In this document: in pieces, positions 22,046-34,202 of the stretch
How positions within the stretch are numbered: the first letter of the stretch is position 1
How the letters are laid out: every line of letters starts with the position of its first letter
From: Acephala macrosclerotiorum
Lineage: Eukaryota > Ascomycota > Leotiomycetes > Helotiales > Mollisiaceae
Direction of reading: 5' to 3'
Assembly (NCBI GenBank): GCA_014904845.1
Contig: MU119259.1
Coordinates: 62,001 to 126,000, forward strand
DNA: 64,000 nucleotides
Program-made: the position numbers and the translations under genes
Notes under the pieces: generated by a model
Seen by the model: the letters and a program-made list of their open reading frames with translations, nothing else
What the model was told of the DNA's origin: nothing
The model's database searches: none

Positions 22046-22575
22046 GAAGTGCTCAGGATGGTACATATCTGTCAGCATTTACGGCGTTTGAAGTACATAT
22101 GGATTGTTATGCATACTTTAGGGGAAAAGTTGGCGCAGGAGCATACATAAATGGAAATAATGTTGATACGGATTCAACCAGATGGCTTGTACCCGAGCAT
22201 ATCAAGCTAAAAGCAAAAGTAGTGGGCGCAAGCCAATGAAGGCGAAACATAGAATGGACTCAAGAGTTGAGGCTTGTAAATGATTCAGAGAGTGATAATC
22301 TTCTTTTACTATTCCAGGCCAGATCTTGTTATTCTTGATAAGTGATTCAATTCAGATATCAGAGAAGACTGCTGCTTAACAAGGTACCTAATGAGCAAGT
22401 AGGTTGGCAGAGTAATTGAGATATTTGATGTCGTGAACGCGCTTACCGCCCCATGTCTTCTTTCCGCAACGCGTTCTGACAACAACACGACAACGCTTTC
22501 GTCCATTCTTCGCCACACAACCTCGGGGACTACAAGCACAACGCTTGCACGCCTACTTGTTACCGAGCATACAAG
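22046..22575. other. Intergenic, RAD51 promoter side
   Basis: Nothing coding was recognised. The stretch contains an ACGCG at 22437-22441 and an AACGCG at 22469-22474. ACGCG is the core of the MluI cell-cycle box used by S-phase DNA-repair genes in yeasts, so a regulatory role is possible but unproven. Confidence 0.4.
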
Positions 22576-23723
22576 ATGACGAACGAAGAAGTCGAAGAGT
22601 CACAGTCCGTTGCGGAGGAGGGAGGAATGGGGGGACCTGGTGCGCCTACGCCACTCAGCGCGCTGGAGGTACCTTCCTATGCGTGATATTGGATGAATAC
22701 TTTCTAACATATGTACAGGGTGTCGCAGGACTTACGAAGAGAGACATCCAGTTGATCATTGATGGAGGATACAACACGGTTGAATCTGTCGCCTACACGC
22801 CACGAAGATTACTTGAGCAGATCAAGGGTATCTCTGAACAGAAGGCAACCAAGGTCTTGACAGAAGGTAGGTGCCTATTCAGCAGAGACGTGGTCATGGC
22901 TAACCTGCCAGCTTCAAAGCTTGTCCCTATGGGTTTCACTACGGCTACCGAAATGCATCAGCGCAGAAGCGAATTGATATCTATCACGACCGGATCCAAG
23001 CAACTTGATACACTGTTAGCAGGAGGAATCGAGACAGGTTCAGTCACTGAGATTTTTGGAGAGTTCCGCACGGGGAAGAGTCAGATCTGCCACACCATCG
23101 CCGTTACCTGCCAGTTGCCTTTTGATATGGGAGGTGGCGAAGGAAAGTGCCTCTATATCGACACAGAAGGCACATTCCGACCAGTCCGCTTGCTTGCTGT
23201 TGCGAATCGATATGGTCTTTCCGGCGAAGAAGTTCTCGACAACGTTGCATATGCCCGAGCATACAACTCTGACCATCAACTTCAGTTGCTCAATCAAGCA
23301 TCAGCTATGATGTGCGAGACTCGATTCTCTCTACTCATCGTCGACAGTGCCACTGCCTTGTACCGAACAGACTTCGTTGGTCGTGGAGAGCTTTCATCCA
23401 GACAAACTCACTTGGCCAAATTTATGCGAACCCTTCAACGATTAGCAGATGAGTTCGGAATTGCTGTTGTGATCACGAATCAGGTCGTTGCACAAGTCGA
23501 TGGAGGACCAAGTGCAATGTTTAACCCCGACCCAAAGAAGCCAATTGGAGGTAACATTATTGCGCATGCCAGCACCACCAGACTCAGTCTTAAGAAGGGT
23601 AGAGGAGAGACGAGAATTTGCAAGATCTACGATAGCCCTTGCTTGCCCGAGAGCGATTGCCTGTTCGCGATCAATGAGGACGGCATTGGTGACCCAAGTC
23701 CCAAAGACCTTGAGAAGGACTGA
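22576..23723 (+). CDS. RAD51: Rad51 recombinase
   Basis: Three exons, 22576..22668, 22719..22866 and 22912..23723, 350 aa. The acidic N-terminus ([16 protein letters not shown]) is followed by the helix-hairpin-helix DNA-binding domain ([19 protein letters not shown]). The RecA ATPase core has Walker A GEFRTGKS at residues 130-137 and Walker B LLIVD at 221-225. [19 protein letters not shown] is the polymerisation linker. Loop regions [19 protein letters not shown] and [18 protein letters not shown] match eukaryotic Rad51. It forms nucleoprotein filaments for strand exchange in homologous recombination. Both introns are short (50 and 45 nt), and the second (GTAGGT..CTGCCAG) restores KVLTEASKL. 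Confidence 0.97.
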
Positions 23724-24127
23724 TCGACAAGGGCTACTGGTGTCTGATTTTGCGTATGGATGATCTTGCATGGTGGCAGTGGCATGAAGCTCTTGTTTTT
23801 CCTATTTGCATGGTTATAGCGTTCATGGTACTGGCGATTCGGTAGGCATATTTCCGGCGCGGATGGCATCAGTAGACACTCTTATTGTTTATAGCTTGGA
23901 GCCAGGACATATAATGGCGCATCTTGTATTGCTTTCTGCGAGCGTTGACTTCAAGAATGTATGAGTTGCATGAAACCCTGCATAAACGTGCCACGTGATT
24001 GCATTGATTTATCCCGCTTGTGCAGCTGAACTTCAAGCGCGAACGCGTTCAACCAAGAAAATCCTAATGCGACAACGACAATACAGCCTTCCACGAATCT
24101 CTAGCGATCCGAGTTAATGGGACAGAG
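23724..24127. other. Intergenic, nothing recognised
   Basis: This is the space between the RAD51 stop and the NUP120 start. It contains CACGTGAT at about 23992-23999, a possible bHLH E-box. Confidence 0.5.
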
Positions 24128-27100
24128 ATGGAGATCTCAAGTCCATTCTATGCGTACAAGGAGACACGCCTAGATCTTGATCCTACTGTTCATGGCTCAA
24201 CGGTTGTGATTCGTTTACCTGCACCTGGCGCAACAATATATTCCAGGGCTGGACAGAAACGACCTCACGTTGCGGAAATCCCTATCGCGGAGGACGAAAA
24301 TGCTTTCAGACAAAGGCACCTAGCTACGGCTTCATCAATATACCATCGCAAGCACCACAAAACACCCAGAAGCTTTTTATGGAGGGTATTGGAAGATGGA
24401 AAGGTCCTGTCCATTAGAGCTGTCGATGTATCTAGGCACGGCTCTGCGACAGATGCGAACCTCACCTTGCGACTTGTATTTCCCAGTCCGATCAAAACTG
24501 GCTGCATTGCGTTCTCGGATTCGAAAGACCATGATGTTTTGCATGGCTTCGCTCTCACAGAATCAAAACAGCTCTTCACTTTGAACTTACGGCCCGAATT
24601 CTTTCGAAAGACTGCAAGCACGGAGGATAATGTGCTGGATTGGTGCAAGTCATATGCGTCGGCTGCCCTCGGGTTCAAGCATGCACACAGATTGGTTGCT
24701 CTTGGTTCAGAAGAACTGCTCTTGTCTTTTACTGATGGCGGTCTTATCAAATTCGATCGGCATGCTGGTCCAGATGGTAAGCTAAGATTCAATACGTGTC
24801 TTGAACATAAATACTGATTGATTTTAGGACCGACCTGGCAAGAGACACATTACAACGAAGGTGGCTGGCGTCTCGCAGTACGTAGTATCATAAATGTTCC
24901 TGGTGGTACCGCCGTTCGGTATGGAGATCAGAATTTGGAGCTTTCCACGGCTATATCGATTGCTTCACCAGTCACCAACATAGATGGTATGCCGTACGCT
25001 TTTACAGTCTCCTTGGATCACAAGATACGAGTTTGGAATCTTCAGACGAGGAAAATAGCATACATAGGCGACATTCTGGACCAAGAAATAGACCCCCAGG
25101 AACAAGCGAAGAGGGTTATAGATCCGTCCCAATCCCAGTTGGTCAAGGTTTATGGAAACAGTGAAGAGAGTGTACTTTGTGTAACATTCTCGCCGCTCGG
25201 TTCTGGTCAATTCAAGTTCTGGCATGTCATCCCGGTAGAGGATGGAACCGTAATCTTCACCGACATATTCCCAAGCAATGTCCTCGAGCCACAGGCACCT
25301 TCATCGGAAATTTGGACTTTGGCAGACTTTGCTATTATAACGGACAAATCTGAGATCAACAAATTCGGTTTGTGGGTTCTGTGGAAGAACAATGTGACAT
25401 ACAGACTTCACAGAGTAGACTTTCAGAGCGGTTCGGTCATAGGTGTCAGCAATACTTGGAAAGATGGCTGGAACGCAATGGCAACCGAAACACTCCGGGA
25501 CACTCTCCTGCCTACGGTCCTCCCTAGCGATTCCGCTGATGGAACTGATAAGTGGCTTGAATTCATTCTTTCCCCAGGAAGATTTACGGAAGCCACTGTC
25601 GAGACGGGATTGGCGATTTATGCAAAAGGATTGGGAGGTTCGAAGGAATTATCTCGCAGAACTGGATCTTTGCCTGACCGGATATGTACTATCATTGCTT
25701 CGACTACTTCGTTAAGTCAAGCATCTAACGGTAACATGGATTTCGAGCAATTCCGTTCAAGTACGGATGCCCAATGGCGACGTTTCTATCGACTACTCCT
25801 GGAACTTGACAAGCAACGTGGGGAAGCCATGTCTCTCGTCATCGACTACCAAGGCGAGATGCCGTGGGTGATTCTGGCAGATGGCATCACCGGCATTCGA
25901 ACATGCGGCAGTTTAGAGCGGATATGGCATAATAATGGCATGGTGCCATCTGGCACGGAGCACGTAGCCCGCCCTCTTTTTGCTGCTGCTACCTTCAGAG
26001 ATTCATTATCGGACCATTTCGTCCACAATTGCAGAGCCAGGTTGGCCGAAGAGATTTTCCAAGAACCTTCTTTGACCGACCCAGTGAGGATGCGCACATT
26101 TTACGAGAAATGCAATTTCGCAACTCAAATAGGAGAGGAGGAATACTCGCAACTTTTCAGTGGTCTTGGTGGAGGATTCAAAGATGTTACACTGCAAGTT
26201 TACGAAAATATCTCAACCCTAATGGTTGCGGTGACCAATTCGGCTAAAGGAGATCCAGTACTGCCTCTTGCAGAGTTTGGGAAAAAGCTCATCGTAAAGG
26301 GCGTACAAGAGATTGTCGAGTTACATCGCAATGTCTGCTTGGATCAAATCATTCTCCTGATACTGATCGAATTAGAAATCAACCATACCGAAGAGGGCAC
26401 CCAATTCGAAACCGCAACAGTCTTCCGTCAACTCATATTAATGTTGCAACGGCTTGAGTTGATTGGATGGCTTACTAGTACCCAGATCACCCTGGAAATC
26501 AATCCCAAAAAAGAGCGCTCAAATTCCATAACGGAATCCACATCAAGCCTGAACAAGAAGCCAGCATCCATGGAGACGATTACTGTGCTCGAAGGTGTAA
26601 TGCGCCACCTTTTCGGGCTGGACTCGCGGAACGAGAAGATGATGTCCTCAATGGTCACGAACTCAATCGTCCAGATCTGTGCTCTCGACAGCACATATGA
26701 GGCTCCCCCAGCGGTTATCCAATGTTTCTTGCTAGAAAAGAATCGCCCTGATCTCGCCATGGAGTTTTCCCGCTTTACTGGGCCTGATCCCTTTTCGACA
26801 TACATTCAAGGAAGAGCCTGTCTTGCTGCGAATGATGCACTTACTGCATCTACGTATTTCAAGAAGGCTGCATTGGGTATGGGTAAGTTCAGTCAAACAT
26901 TGGGTTCATGCAAAGTACTAACTGTACTACAGCGTATCCCAACAAGCAAGCTGAACATCGTAGCGCAGGCTATCTAGATGATTTCGAGAAGGCCCTGCTC
27001 AATTCAGGTCTGCCTGAATACTATTCTCACATTGTCGCGTTATACGATAGAGAGAAGATGTATTCCTTTGTGATCGACTTCGCAAGATTAGCCCTTCAGT

Positions 27101-27789
27101 TTATTAAACCTCATACGACCGATCTGAATCACCCTAAGATTAGGACTGAGATGCACAGCCGTCTCTTTAACGCCGCCATACAAACCTCCCGCTACAAACT
27201 CGCCCATTCGATTCTCACGCTTTTCACGGATACCGCTCTGCAGCACTCATCACTTCGCACTCTTGTAACCAAGATGTGCGACTCTTCTTACGCCCTTCAA
27301 TTTGTGGACCTCCCATTCATTGGTCTACAAGACAAAGTCGACGAGATCCTAGCTCAGAAATGCCAAGGCATTTTCGATGTTAATGTTGGCGTTCCCTATC
27401 ACAAGATTCTCTACGCTTGGCGAATCAAGCGTGGCGACTTCCGTGGTGCAGCAGCTGCCTCCTTCGTACGCTTGCAAAGACTGCAAGATTCAGGAGACGG
27501 AGACAGGGTGCTTGGAGATGATGGACTCGAGACACCTATCACCAAGCAATATATCGCTCTCATTAACGCCTTGAGTTGCGTGGATCCAAAGCAAGCGTGG
27601 ATATTTTCGGAAGAGCCTGCACGAAAAAGCAGCGGAGCGGGACTGGTGAGCAAGCATGCTCTGCCAAAGAGGAAGGTGGTCACATTGGACGATGTGAGGA
27701 GGAGCTATCAAGCAGAACTCGATAGGATTGCGGCAATTCAAAATGATCAATTTGAATTTGCTGGTGGGGACGAGATGGATGTTCTGTGA
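24128..27789 (+). CDS. NUP120: Nucleoporin Nup120/Nup160
   Basis: Three exons, 24128..24776, 24828..26882 and 26933..27789, 1186 aa. The N-terminal half is the beta-propeller (blades such as NIDGMPYAFTVSLDHKIRVW, with a WD-like end). The C-terminal half is an alpha-helical solenoid (for example LLNSGLPEYYSHIVALYDRE and SRFTGPDPFSTYIQGRACL). The conserved C-terminal stretch HKILYAWRIKRGDFRGAAAA is characteristic of Nup120/Nup160. The protein is a vertex subunit of the Y-complex (Nup84/Nup107 complex) that scaffolds nuclear pores on both faces. Both introns are phase 1. The length fits filamentous-fungal orthologues (yeast 1037, human 1436). Confidence 0.92.
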
Positions 27790-28207
27790 TGGATCAAAAA
27801 GCACATAACCTGGCGTATTTGGAGTAAATGGACGACTTTTGTAAAAACATATGTTGGGAGAGATACCGCAGCATCTGCATGCATTCGAGAACTGGGCATG
27901 ATTCGTGGAGGGACCTAGAAAATAAATGGAAGATAATATTAACACGCCATCTTGGCTCTCTCTATGAACTTCTAAATCAGTTTCTGTGATACATTCGAAT
28001 GTTAACAGTGTGATTTGCCTAATCCTATAGTCGGAGATTGCTTGTAACCAGTACTGCAATTACGCTGAAGCAAAATAGTTGTCACATTCTGGTGCATCTT
28101 GGGGCTGATATTGTTCATCGCAACCTTGACCGAGTTGCGCCACGAGTCTATGATACAAATAATACTCTACGCTCGTTACTCCACCATCCATGCCTATGCT
28201 ATTGCTC
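27790..28207. other. Convergent 3' space NUP120/VPS26
   Basis: Short frames only; no feature was recognised. Confidence 0.55.
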
Positions 28208-29339
28208 CTACGCTGCTTGAGGAACATGCTGTGATCTATCTGGTGGGGGGGCGCCAGCAATTTGTGTCTGCTGTCCTGCACTGGCTGCAATCTCCGGTGC
28301 TTGACGATAAAGGACAATTTCGGATTGCTTGAAGTAGCGTCGTGCATCTAATAATGTTAGGGGTGTTTGGGGGAGAGTTTGATTGGAGGGGAAGGAGAAG
28401 CTTACCTTCATCGATGAGCACTAGACTGAGGTAATATCTGGTAGAGTATTTCTTGTTTACTTCGCGGAAGGTAGGTGTTAGGTCGAAGCCTCCGAGGAAG
28501 AGTCTAATTGGGATTGTTTCTCCTCTGGATGGAGAGCCATCCATGATCTGGAAGAATGAGCATGTGTCCTGGATCAACATAACATGTGACATACCTCGAA
28601 TCGAACAAGAGTTTCACTCTCATTATACTGGTTTGGCGCCGCACCAGTAGTTTCTCGTCTGATGATTGAAAGTTCCATGTGCTTGATCTTCAGTCTCACT
28701 AGTAGGAAGTATATTCTTCCAACAATAACGTCCTTTAAGTGGTATTTCGACTTAGAGTATTCGAACTCGATGTGAAGACAATCCTCAATTCCGACATCCA
28801 TCTTGATAGAGCTGTTCATCTCAGGAGGTATTCTGTAGGAATAGACCCAAATGTCCTTCTCTCTAATCACATCAGCCATGCGCCTGGATACGGTAACTCG
28901 GACGAAGTATCGAAGTCGGACATTGATGCCGCTGTAGGACTCGTACTGCTTCTCGACGTTCTTGAAATTGAATTCGAAAGCTTGGGGATGCTGCAGGTCG
29001 CCCGGCGCAGCTAATTCCTGTCCCAAAGACAGGAATTCGTAATGGTTTCCTCGGTCGAAGAACATCTCTGTACCGCAATTAGCTTCCTGTTCTTCCCCTC
29101 TCATACCTCAGCTTCCTACCAATTGTGCCAATGAATTGAACTTTGATTCCAGTATGCTCTAATCTTTTCCCATCTTTTGGTCGTATTGTAACAGCTCCCT
29201 TCACAGACTCTCCATCCTTATAAAGTGGTGCCTTCTCTCTCCGCCCCTTCTCCGTCTTCATATCCACCATCTGCCTGTCATCTCCATCCTCTAGAACAAT
29301 GTCGATATCGACCGGTGTTGAGAAGAAGAAGGCGGACAT
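28208..29339 (-). CDS. VPS26: Retromer subunit Vps26
   Basis: Four exons, complement(28208..28347, 28406..28547, 28595..29067, 29120..29339), 324 aa. It starts MSAFFFSTPVDIDIVLEDG and has the arrestin-like fold markers EKAPLYKDGESVKGAV, LRYFVRVTVSRR, IWVYSYRIPPE and VGRIYFLLVRLKIKHMELS. The ending RRYFKQSEIVLYRQAPE is almost invariant in Vps26 proteins. The product is the cargo-binding arm of the retromer, which recycles receptors from endosomes to the trans-Golgi. A short Ala/Gln/Pro tail is lineage-specific. Lengths agree with human VPS26A (327 aa). Confidence 0.96.
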
Positions 29340-29650
29340 GTTGCGCGACTCGATTTCGACCCTTTCAATGTCCGTGGGAAACTCGAATACTGGACGCGCA
29401 GGTTGGGGATGTTGAAGCTATGGCGGAGTTGCGGTCGCTAGGTTGCTTTCGTAGCGAGACAAGGCTTCAGCCTCTTCCAGCACAGACTTTTTCTAGAAGC
29501 TCATTGGAAACTTCAAGCTTTACATTTCACCACGCGACAGGATCGACATCAGCATTTCGACGTTTCTGCTCTGAAGATTCGCAAGTCAAGCTGTCCTAAT
29601 CACTTCGACTTCGCGCCGCGCAGCCGGCAGCGAGAACGGAAGGTTTCAAA
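29340..29650. promoter_or_regulatory. Shared divergent promoter VPS26 / LSM8
   Basis: A space of 311 bp lies between the opposite start codons of VPS26 and LSM8. No specific motif is claimed. Confidence 0.5.
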
Positions 29651-30077
29651 ATGTCGCTTCAGCCATATGTCAACAGTAAGCCTTGTATATTTTCTTTACC
29701 CCTCTATGCGCGACTAGGTCTTGCAAAGCTTACAACGCATTCTGACAGCTGGCTAGAGAAGGTCTTGGTGTTGACCAGTGATTCGAGAACGCTTGTGGGA
29801 ACTTTACTCTCTTGCGATCAAATGACAAACTTGGTATGCTTGATTTCTTCCCGCATTTCAAGAGGGATGCTAAGGAAGATAGGTTCTGTCACAAACGGTT
29901 GAGCGTATCATACGACCTCCGGATGATCCTGAACCTTCCAGCGAGGTTCCGCATGGGCTCTACCTGATTCGAGGGGATAATGTTGCTGTGGTTGGCTTGG
30001 TAGATGAGGAATTGGACGACAGTATCGATTGGTTGCAGGTTAGGGGAGCTGTTGTTGGAGGCGTCAAGCATTCGTGA
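29651..30077 (+). CDS. LSM8: U6 snRNA-associated Sm-like protein LSm8
   Basis: Three exons, 29651..29675, 29757..29833 and 29883..30077, 98 aa. The product begins MSLQPYVNKKVLVLTSDSRTL with the Sm1 motif. Sm2 includes LYLIRGDNVAVVGLVDEELD, where the RGDN quartet is the RNA-contact signature. RIIRPPDDPEPSSEVPHG between them is specific to LSm8. LSm8 is the subunit that makes the nuclear Lsm2-8 ring bind the U6 snRNA 3' end. The correct first acceptor is GGCTAG at 29756; the CTGACAG seven bases earlier would put a stop in frame at once. Confidence 0.95.
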
Positions 30078-30481
30078 GGGGATTTGGGGTGATGACAAAG
30101 GTCTTATTGCGATATTATATGACAATGAAGAGCTGAATGGAGAAGTCAAACAAATGGTGGGACATTGTTGCATATATGGCGTTCGGGCGGGAATGGAAAT
30201 CCATTTGAGACTTCCACAAGGGCAATTGATAATGACCTCTTTATTAGATGTTGCTTCGAGGTGGAACAATAGCAAAAGCTTTGCAAATACAGCATCATAG
30301 CACATCAGAGTCAAGGTCTGAAGTCGTTTTTGTGCAAATCTTCGTGTCTATTCTTGTATGCGGCTGAACTCTAATCTCGGCGCGATTACCTAGTTCTTAG
30401 CAATACCATGCAAACATTCCGTTCCGATTGTCCCTCAACGATGTATAATCAAATCATCGTTCCAAACCAATCCACAATCCG
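30078..30481. other. Convergent 3' space LSM8/nucleoside hydrolase
   Basis: No feature was recognised. Confidence 0.55.
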
Positions 30482-32177
30482 CTAGCCAAATACTCTCTCC
30501 AACAAGTAGGGGCCCAAGACCTCTTCCCCGAGACTGCTAACGATTCTGTTTATCCTATTTCCTTTCTGAAAAGAAAGCCAGCTGCCGCTATCAGCTGGAG
30601 CATCACCTCCCTCGCCATTAGCGTTAGTAACGACGAGGTTGTCCATGGGATTCGTGATGTCAACGGCTCCTGGACTCTTGACCTGTTCGACGGCACCGCC
30701 TTTCTTTCGCTGCCGTCGGTCAATAATGTGCATTCCTGATTATATTAGTATCGGAGCCGATCAAGTTTCAAGCCATCATGATGATTTTGCTTGTCTTATA
30801 GGTCTCGACTTACCTCGAGTCCATTGCCCAGCGGTTTCAACTCTAATATCCTCCAGACCTTTGGGACTACTCATCCACTGAGGGGCTTCACGAGTAAGCA
30901 TGTACCAAATAGTCAAGGGATCATGTAACTCCAATCCTGGATCGGCTTGTTTTCTCGTCAATGATTCCACCTTCTCGTATGTCTTGTGTACAAAAGCAGA
31001 GGTCCACTCTGCTAGAGGGCTGCCTTCCTTGATCAAGGGATCAAGCTTGGTCATAAGATGAGAGCGTTGCAGAGTGTGTGGAGTGGTCAGGTCAAGAGGG
31101 AAGAGACTGAGCTTGAGTTGTCTTGAGAGCTTGCTTGGGTAGGGAGGTAATGTTGACATCCTCAACGGTGGTGGTGGCATTGTCGATGCGGGGTTTGGGG
31201 AAGTTAAAGCAAAGACGCGAGCAGTTGCCACAGCGTCAGCATAGGTGTTGAACTCTGCAACTGGTGTAATGTTGCCTAAGCCAAAGTGTCAGCATCCCCT
31301 TTGAGTTTCACGTTCTGCTACGAGCATACCCTCAACGTCGATAGCACCCCCCATTACAACTACTTCTTTGACTCTCAAGAAAGTTTCAGTATCTTCAGCA
31401 GCAGCTAAAGCTAAGTTGGTCAAAGGTCCAATAGCAACGATAGTGATAGTATCGCGTGGGTTCTCCTTGAGGAGTCGCAGAATCTCCTTATGAGCCGAGA
31501 GCTGAGAAGCTCGGAAAGAGGTAGAGGGTGAAGCAAGCTCTTTGGCCTCGGCAACCTCTGTTGAGCTTGCATTCGCTACAGGAGGTTGAAACAAGGTCTT
31601 CCATGCATCTGAAGGAGAGAGATGTGGGTGCTACTATGGTCAATGATATGCTTGGCAAGGGATGATCTGGACGAACACTTGTGTGGACACCGGCTAAGCC
31701 ATCAACGCCATCTAGGACTGAATCAGTGCGGTTCCAAGTATTTGCAAAGACTTCACAGCTTACGGAAGTAATCAGCCATCAGTATCTCATCCTCAAGCGG
31801 ATGGTCGGCTCCCACTGCCACGATGGGCTTCGAGCTGAACATGCATCCAAACCCTTCCAACTGGCCTCTGGCTCTTCGCCATTCGATCTCCTTCTCGATC
31901 ACATGGAACAAGGCAACTACATTTCGCAGACAGCTATACACATGCATCAGAAATGTCACGCCAGTTGGGCAATTCACTTACCTCTGTACTTCCACATTCC
32001 CATACGTCACAGACAGAAGCAGAACTTCGAGTTCTTCTGGCTTGGCAGCTAACGCCAGCAGCATAGCAAGAACATCGTCGACCCCTAGAAAGAAATCAGG
32101 AATGATATGTCATTCCTTGAAGACGCGAGAAACTTGCCTGGGTCTGTATCGATGATTATCCTATTGAGAGGGGCCAT
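30482..32177 (-). CDS. Inosine-uridine preferring nucleoside hydrolase, seven exons
   Basis: Exons complement(30482..30735, 30814..31275, 31330..31608, 31679..31711, 31764..31933, 31982..32084, 32138..32177), 446 aa, all in phase. The N-terminus IIIDTDPGVDD (residues 7-17) is the calcium- and ribose-binding signature of the family. TITIVAIGPLTNLALA and VVMGGAIDVEGN are the other core motifs, and HDPLTIWYM supplies the C-terminal active-site HD. The enzyme splits nucleosides into base and ribose for salvage (yeast Urh1 family). The fungal version has an insert of about 100 residues between VFALTSPNP and HDPLT. The first intron begins GCAAGT, a GC-AG intron. The 33-nt fourth exon and its acceptor are the least certain part. 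Confidence 0.88.
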
Positions 32178-32885
32178 CTTTGCGGTGATGAGGGGTAGAA
32201 GGTGGGGTAAGGGAGAGCTTTTGGACTATTTCGAGTAGAGCAGAATGTAGTAATTTGAACGCTTTATAATGTCAAGTATCTCGAGAAGTTCTTGCCAGCA
32301 CACCTTCCTTATTGTGTGACCAAGTACAGAGTTGGTGTGAAGCAGTGTTGCTCTATTTTCTGGTGCCAAGCGCATTCAGAGGGGCATATCATGAGCAGCT
32401 CCGCCAAAGTCGGTGTACTACTCTGACTGGTCGCTTAGCGAATAGGGGCGGTGGCAGAAAAGATCTCAAAGCGGCTAGACCGGCACGTGATTGTCATTGA
32501 CACCCTCACTTCTAGCGTCGGGGCTCGCATCGTATCTCCAGGCTCGTGTGTGTTCATAACCCCTAGTCGCTCTTTCCGCTTTTCCTTAGCTTGCACATAC
32601 CTTGTAAGACCACACCTTGCAAGGGTCGAAAGCGACACGTCTCGACTTTGAGATCAACGACGGCTGTACGCGATCATCCACACTCTTTATCCAGATTTCC
32701 CCCTTTGGTCTCTTTCTGTTGAGCATCGTCTGGTTCTGAGTCCGAGACCGTCAATTTCACGCCCCGACAATTCAGCGTCTCGATTTCGACGATTGACCCA
32801 TACCACATAACCCCCTTCGTTACCCTCAACTCAATACAACAACTTCCTCCCCACAACTTCACACACCACGGTGGCATCTGCCAAT
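32178..32885. other. Divergent intergenic region
   Basis: This stretch holds both promoters. The part just before 32886 is CT/CAAC-rich (CTCAACTCAATACAACAAC), as is common in fungal 5' leaders. No gene is seen. Confidence 0.5.
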
Positions 32886-34202
32886 ATGCCTACCGCTACT
32901 ACAGTCGGAGGTTGGGCGTTTATCCTGGCGCTCGCTGGTACATTCTACTTCGTGAATAACCAGCGCAAGAACAAGAACCGACGGGCTGTTGACGTCAAGG
33001 CATCGACCAAGGCTGTGGAGACAAAGAAGGAGCAAAAGTCCAAGAAGGCTCGCAAGGATGGCGGGCAAAGCAGTGGTGACCAAGCAGTCAAGCCGTCTCA
33101 GAAGAACCAGAAGAAGAAGACTCAATTGCAGAGCAAGCCTGCTGTCGAGGACCGGGCTATCACGACCGCCCTTGAGTCGAAGGATACAGATGGAGAGGAC
33201 AACGATAACCGGGAGTTCGCTCGTGCAATGGCCACTGCAAAATCAGGTACACTCTCTGCTCCCAAGTCGCAAGCCGCCAGTCGACCAAAGTCTGTCAAGC
33301 AAACTCGTGCGCAAGACAAGCCAGTTGTAGAAGCAAGCTCCGACAATGCGACTGCACCCTCATCAACCACTGGAGGCGATGCCGACGATGATCAATCACC
33401 AATGAACTCACCCGATTTCGGTGCCACTGATGCGACTGAGCCCCTCGCTAAAGGAGACATCTCTGATATGCTCGAGAAGTCCGCCACTGGCCCATCTGTT
33501 CTGAGAGTCACCGAATCTACGAAGCCGTCAACCCCCAAGAAGCAAAAGCCACAATCCGCTTTCGAAACCGCTGAGACTAAGAAGCAGAGACAAAACCGAA
33601 AGAAGGCTGAAGAGAAGAAGGCTGCACGAGAGGCTGAGGAGAAGGAACGACAGGTCCTCTTGGAGAAACAACGCCGCACCGCCAGAGAAGCTGAGGGCAG
33701 AGCTGCGAAGGATGGGAGTGCATTCATGGCTGCTCAAGCACCCTCAAAGTCCGCTTGGACTGCACCAGCTCAGGTTAATGGTAGCAATGGTAGTAACAGT
33801 GCCCCTGCCAAGCCAGTTGAGCTACTCGACACCTATGAACCTAACGGCAAAGTCGCTACGAAGCCTACTGAGAAGGTCTATTCCGAGAGCGAGGAGGCTG
33901 GCAGTAAATTTGCGAAGGACTATGCTCATATGACGGAGGATGAGCAGATCAGATTTGCTGTTGAGGAGACTGCGGCGTGGCAGACTGTCAAGGCCAAAGA
34001 GAAGCGCAAGAAGAAGACTGGCGGCCAGGAGTCTAATGGGTCCAAGGATTCTGCCAGCGAGAAGGAAGAATACGGAATTCCTCCAGTCTCAGCTCCTACA
34101 GTACCAGGCAAGCAGTGGACCATCGGTCAGGTGTACGTCAAGGACGATGATGTTCATGAGCACGAAAAGACCGTTGAGGATTCTGAGTGGGAGGTTGCTT
34201 AG
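32886..34202 (+). CDS. Single-pass membrane protein with long charged tail, unknown
   Basis: Single exon, 438 aa from ATG 32886 (MPTATTVGGWAFILALAGTF, a transmembrane anchor within the first 25 residues). The remainder is Lys/Glu/Ala-rich, disordered or coiled-coil (AEEKKAAREAEEKERQVLLE near residue 245). The last 100 residues look more conserved: SKFAKDYAHMTEDEQIRFAV, AWQTVKAKEKRKKK and GKQWTIGQVYVKDDD. The layout suggests an ER or outer-membrane tether with a cytosolic tail, perhaps ribosome- or RNA-associated given the Lys-rich part, but that is inference. No family is recognised. Confidence 0.8.
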   Translation: MPTATTVGGWAFILALAGTFYFVNNQRKNKNRRAVDVKASTKAVETKKEQKSKKARKDGGQSSGDQAVKPSQKNQKKKTQLQSKPAVEDRAITTALESKDTDGEDNDNREFARAMATAKSGTLSAPKSQAASRPKSVKQTRAQDKPVVEASSDNATAPSSTTGGDADDDQSPMNSPDFGATDATEPLAKGDISDMLEKSATGPSVLRVTESTKPSTPKKQKPQSAFETAETKKQRQNRKKAEEKKAAREAEEKERQVLLEKQRRTAREAEGRAAKDGSAFMAAQAPSKSAWTAPAQVNGSNGSNSAPAKPVELLDTYEPNGKVATKPTEKVYSESEEAGSKFAKDYAHMTEDEQIRFAVEETAAWQTVKAKEKRKKKTGGQESNGSKDSASEKEEYGIPPVSAPTVPGKQWTIGQVYVKDDDVHEHEKTVEDSEWEVA

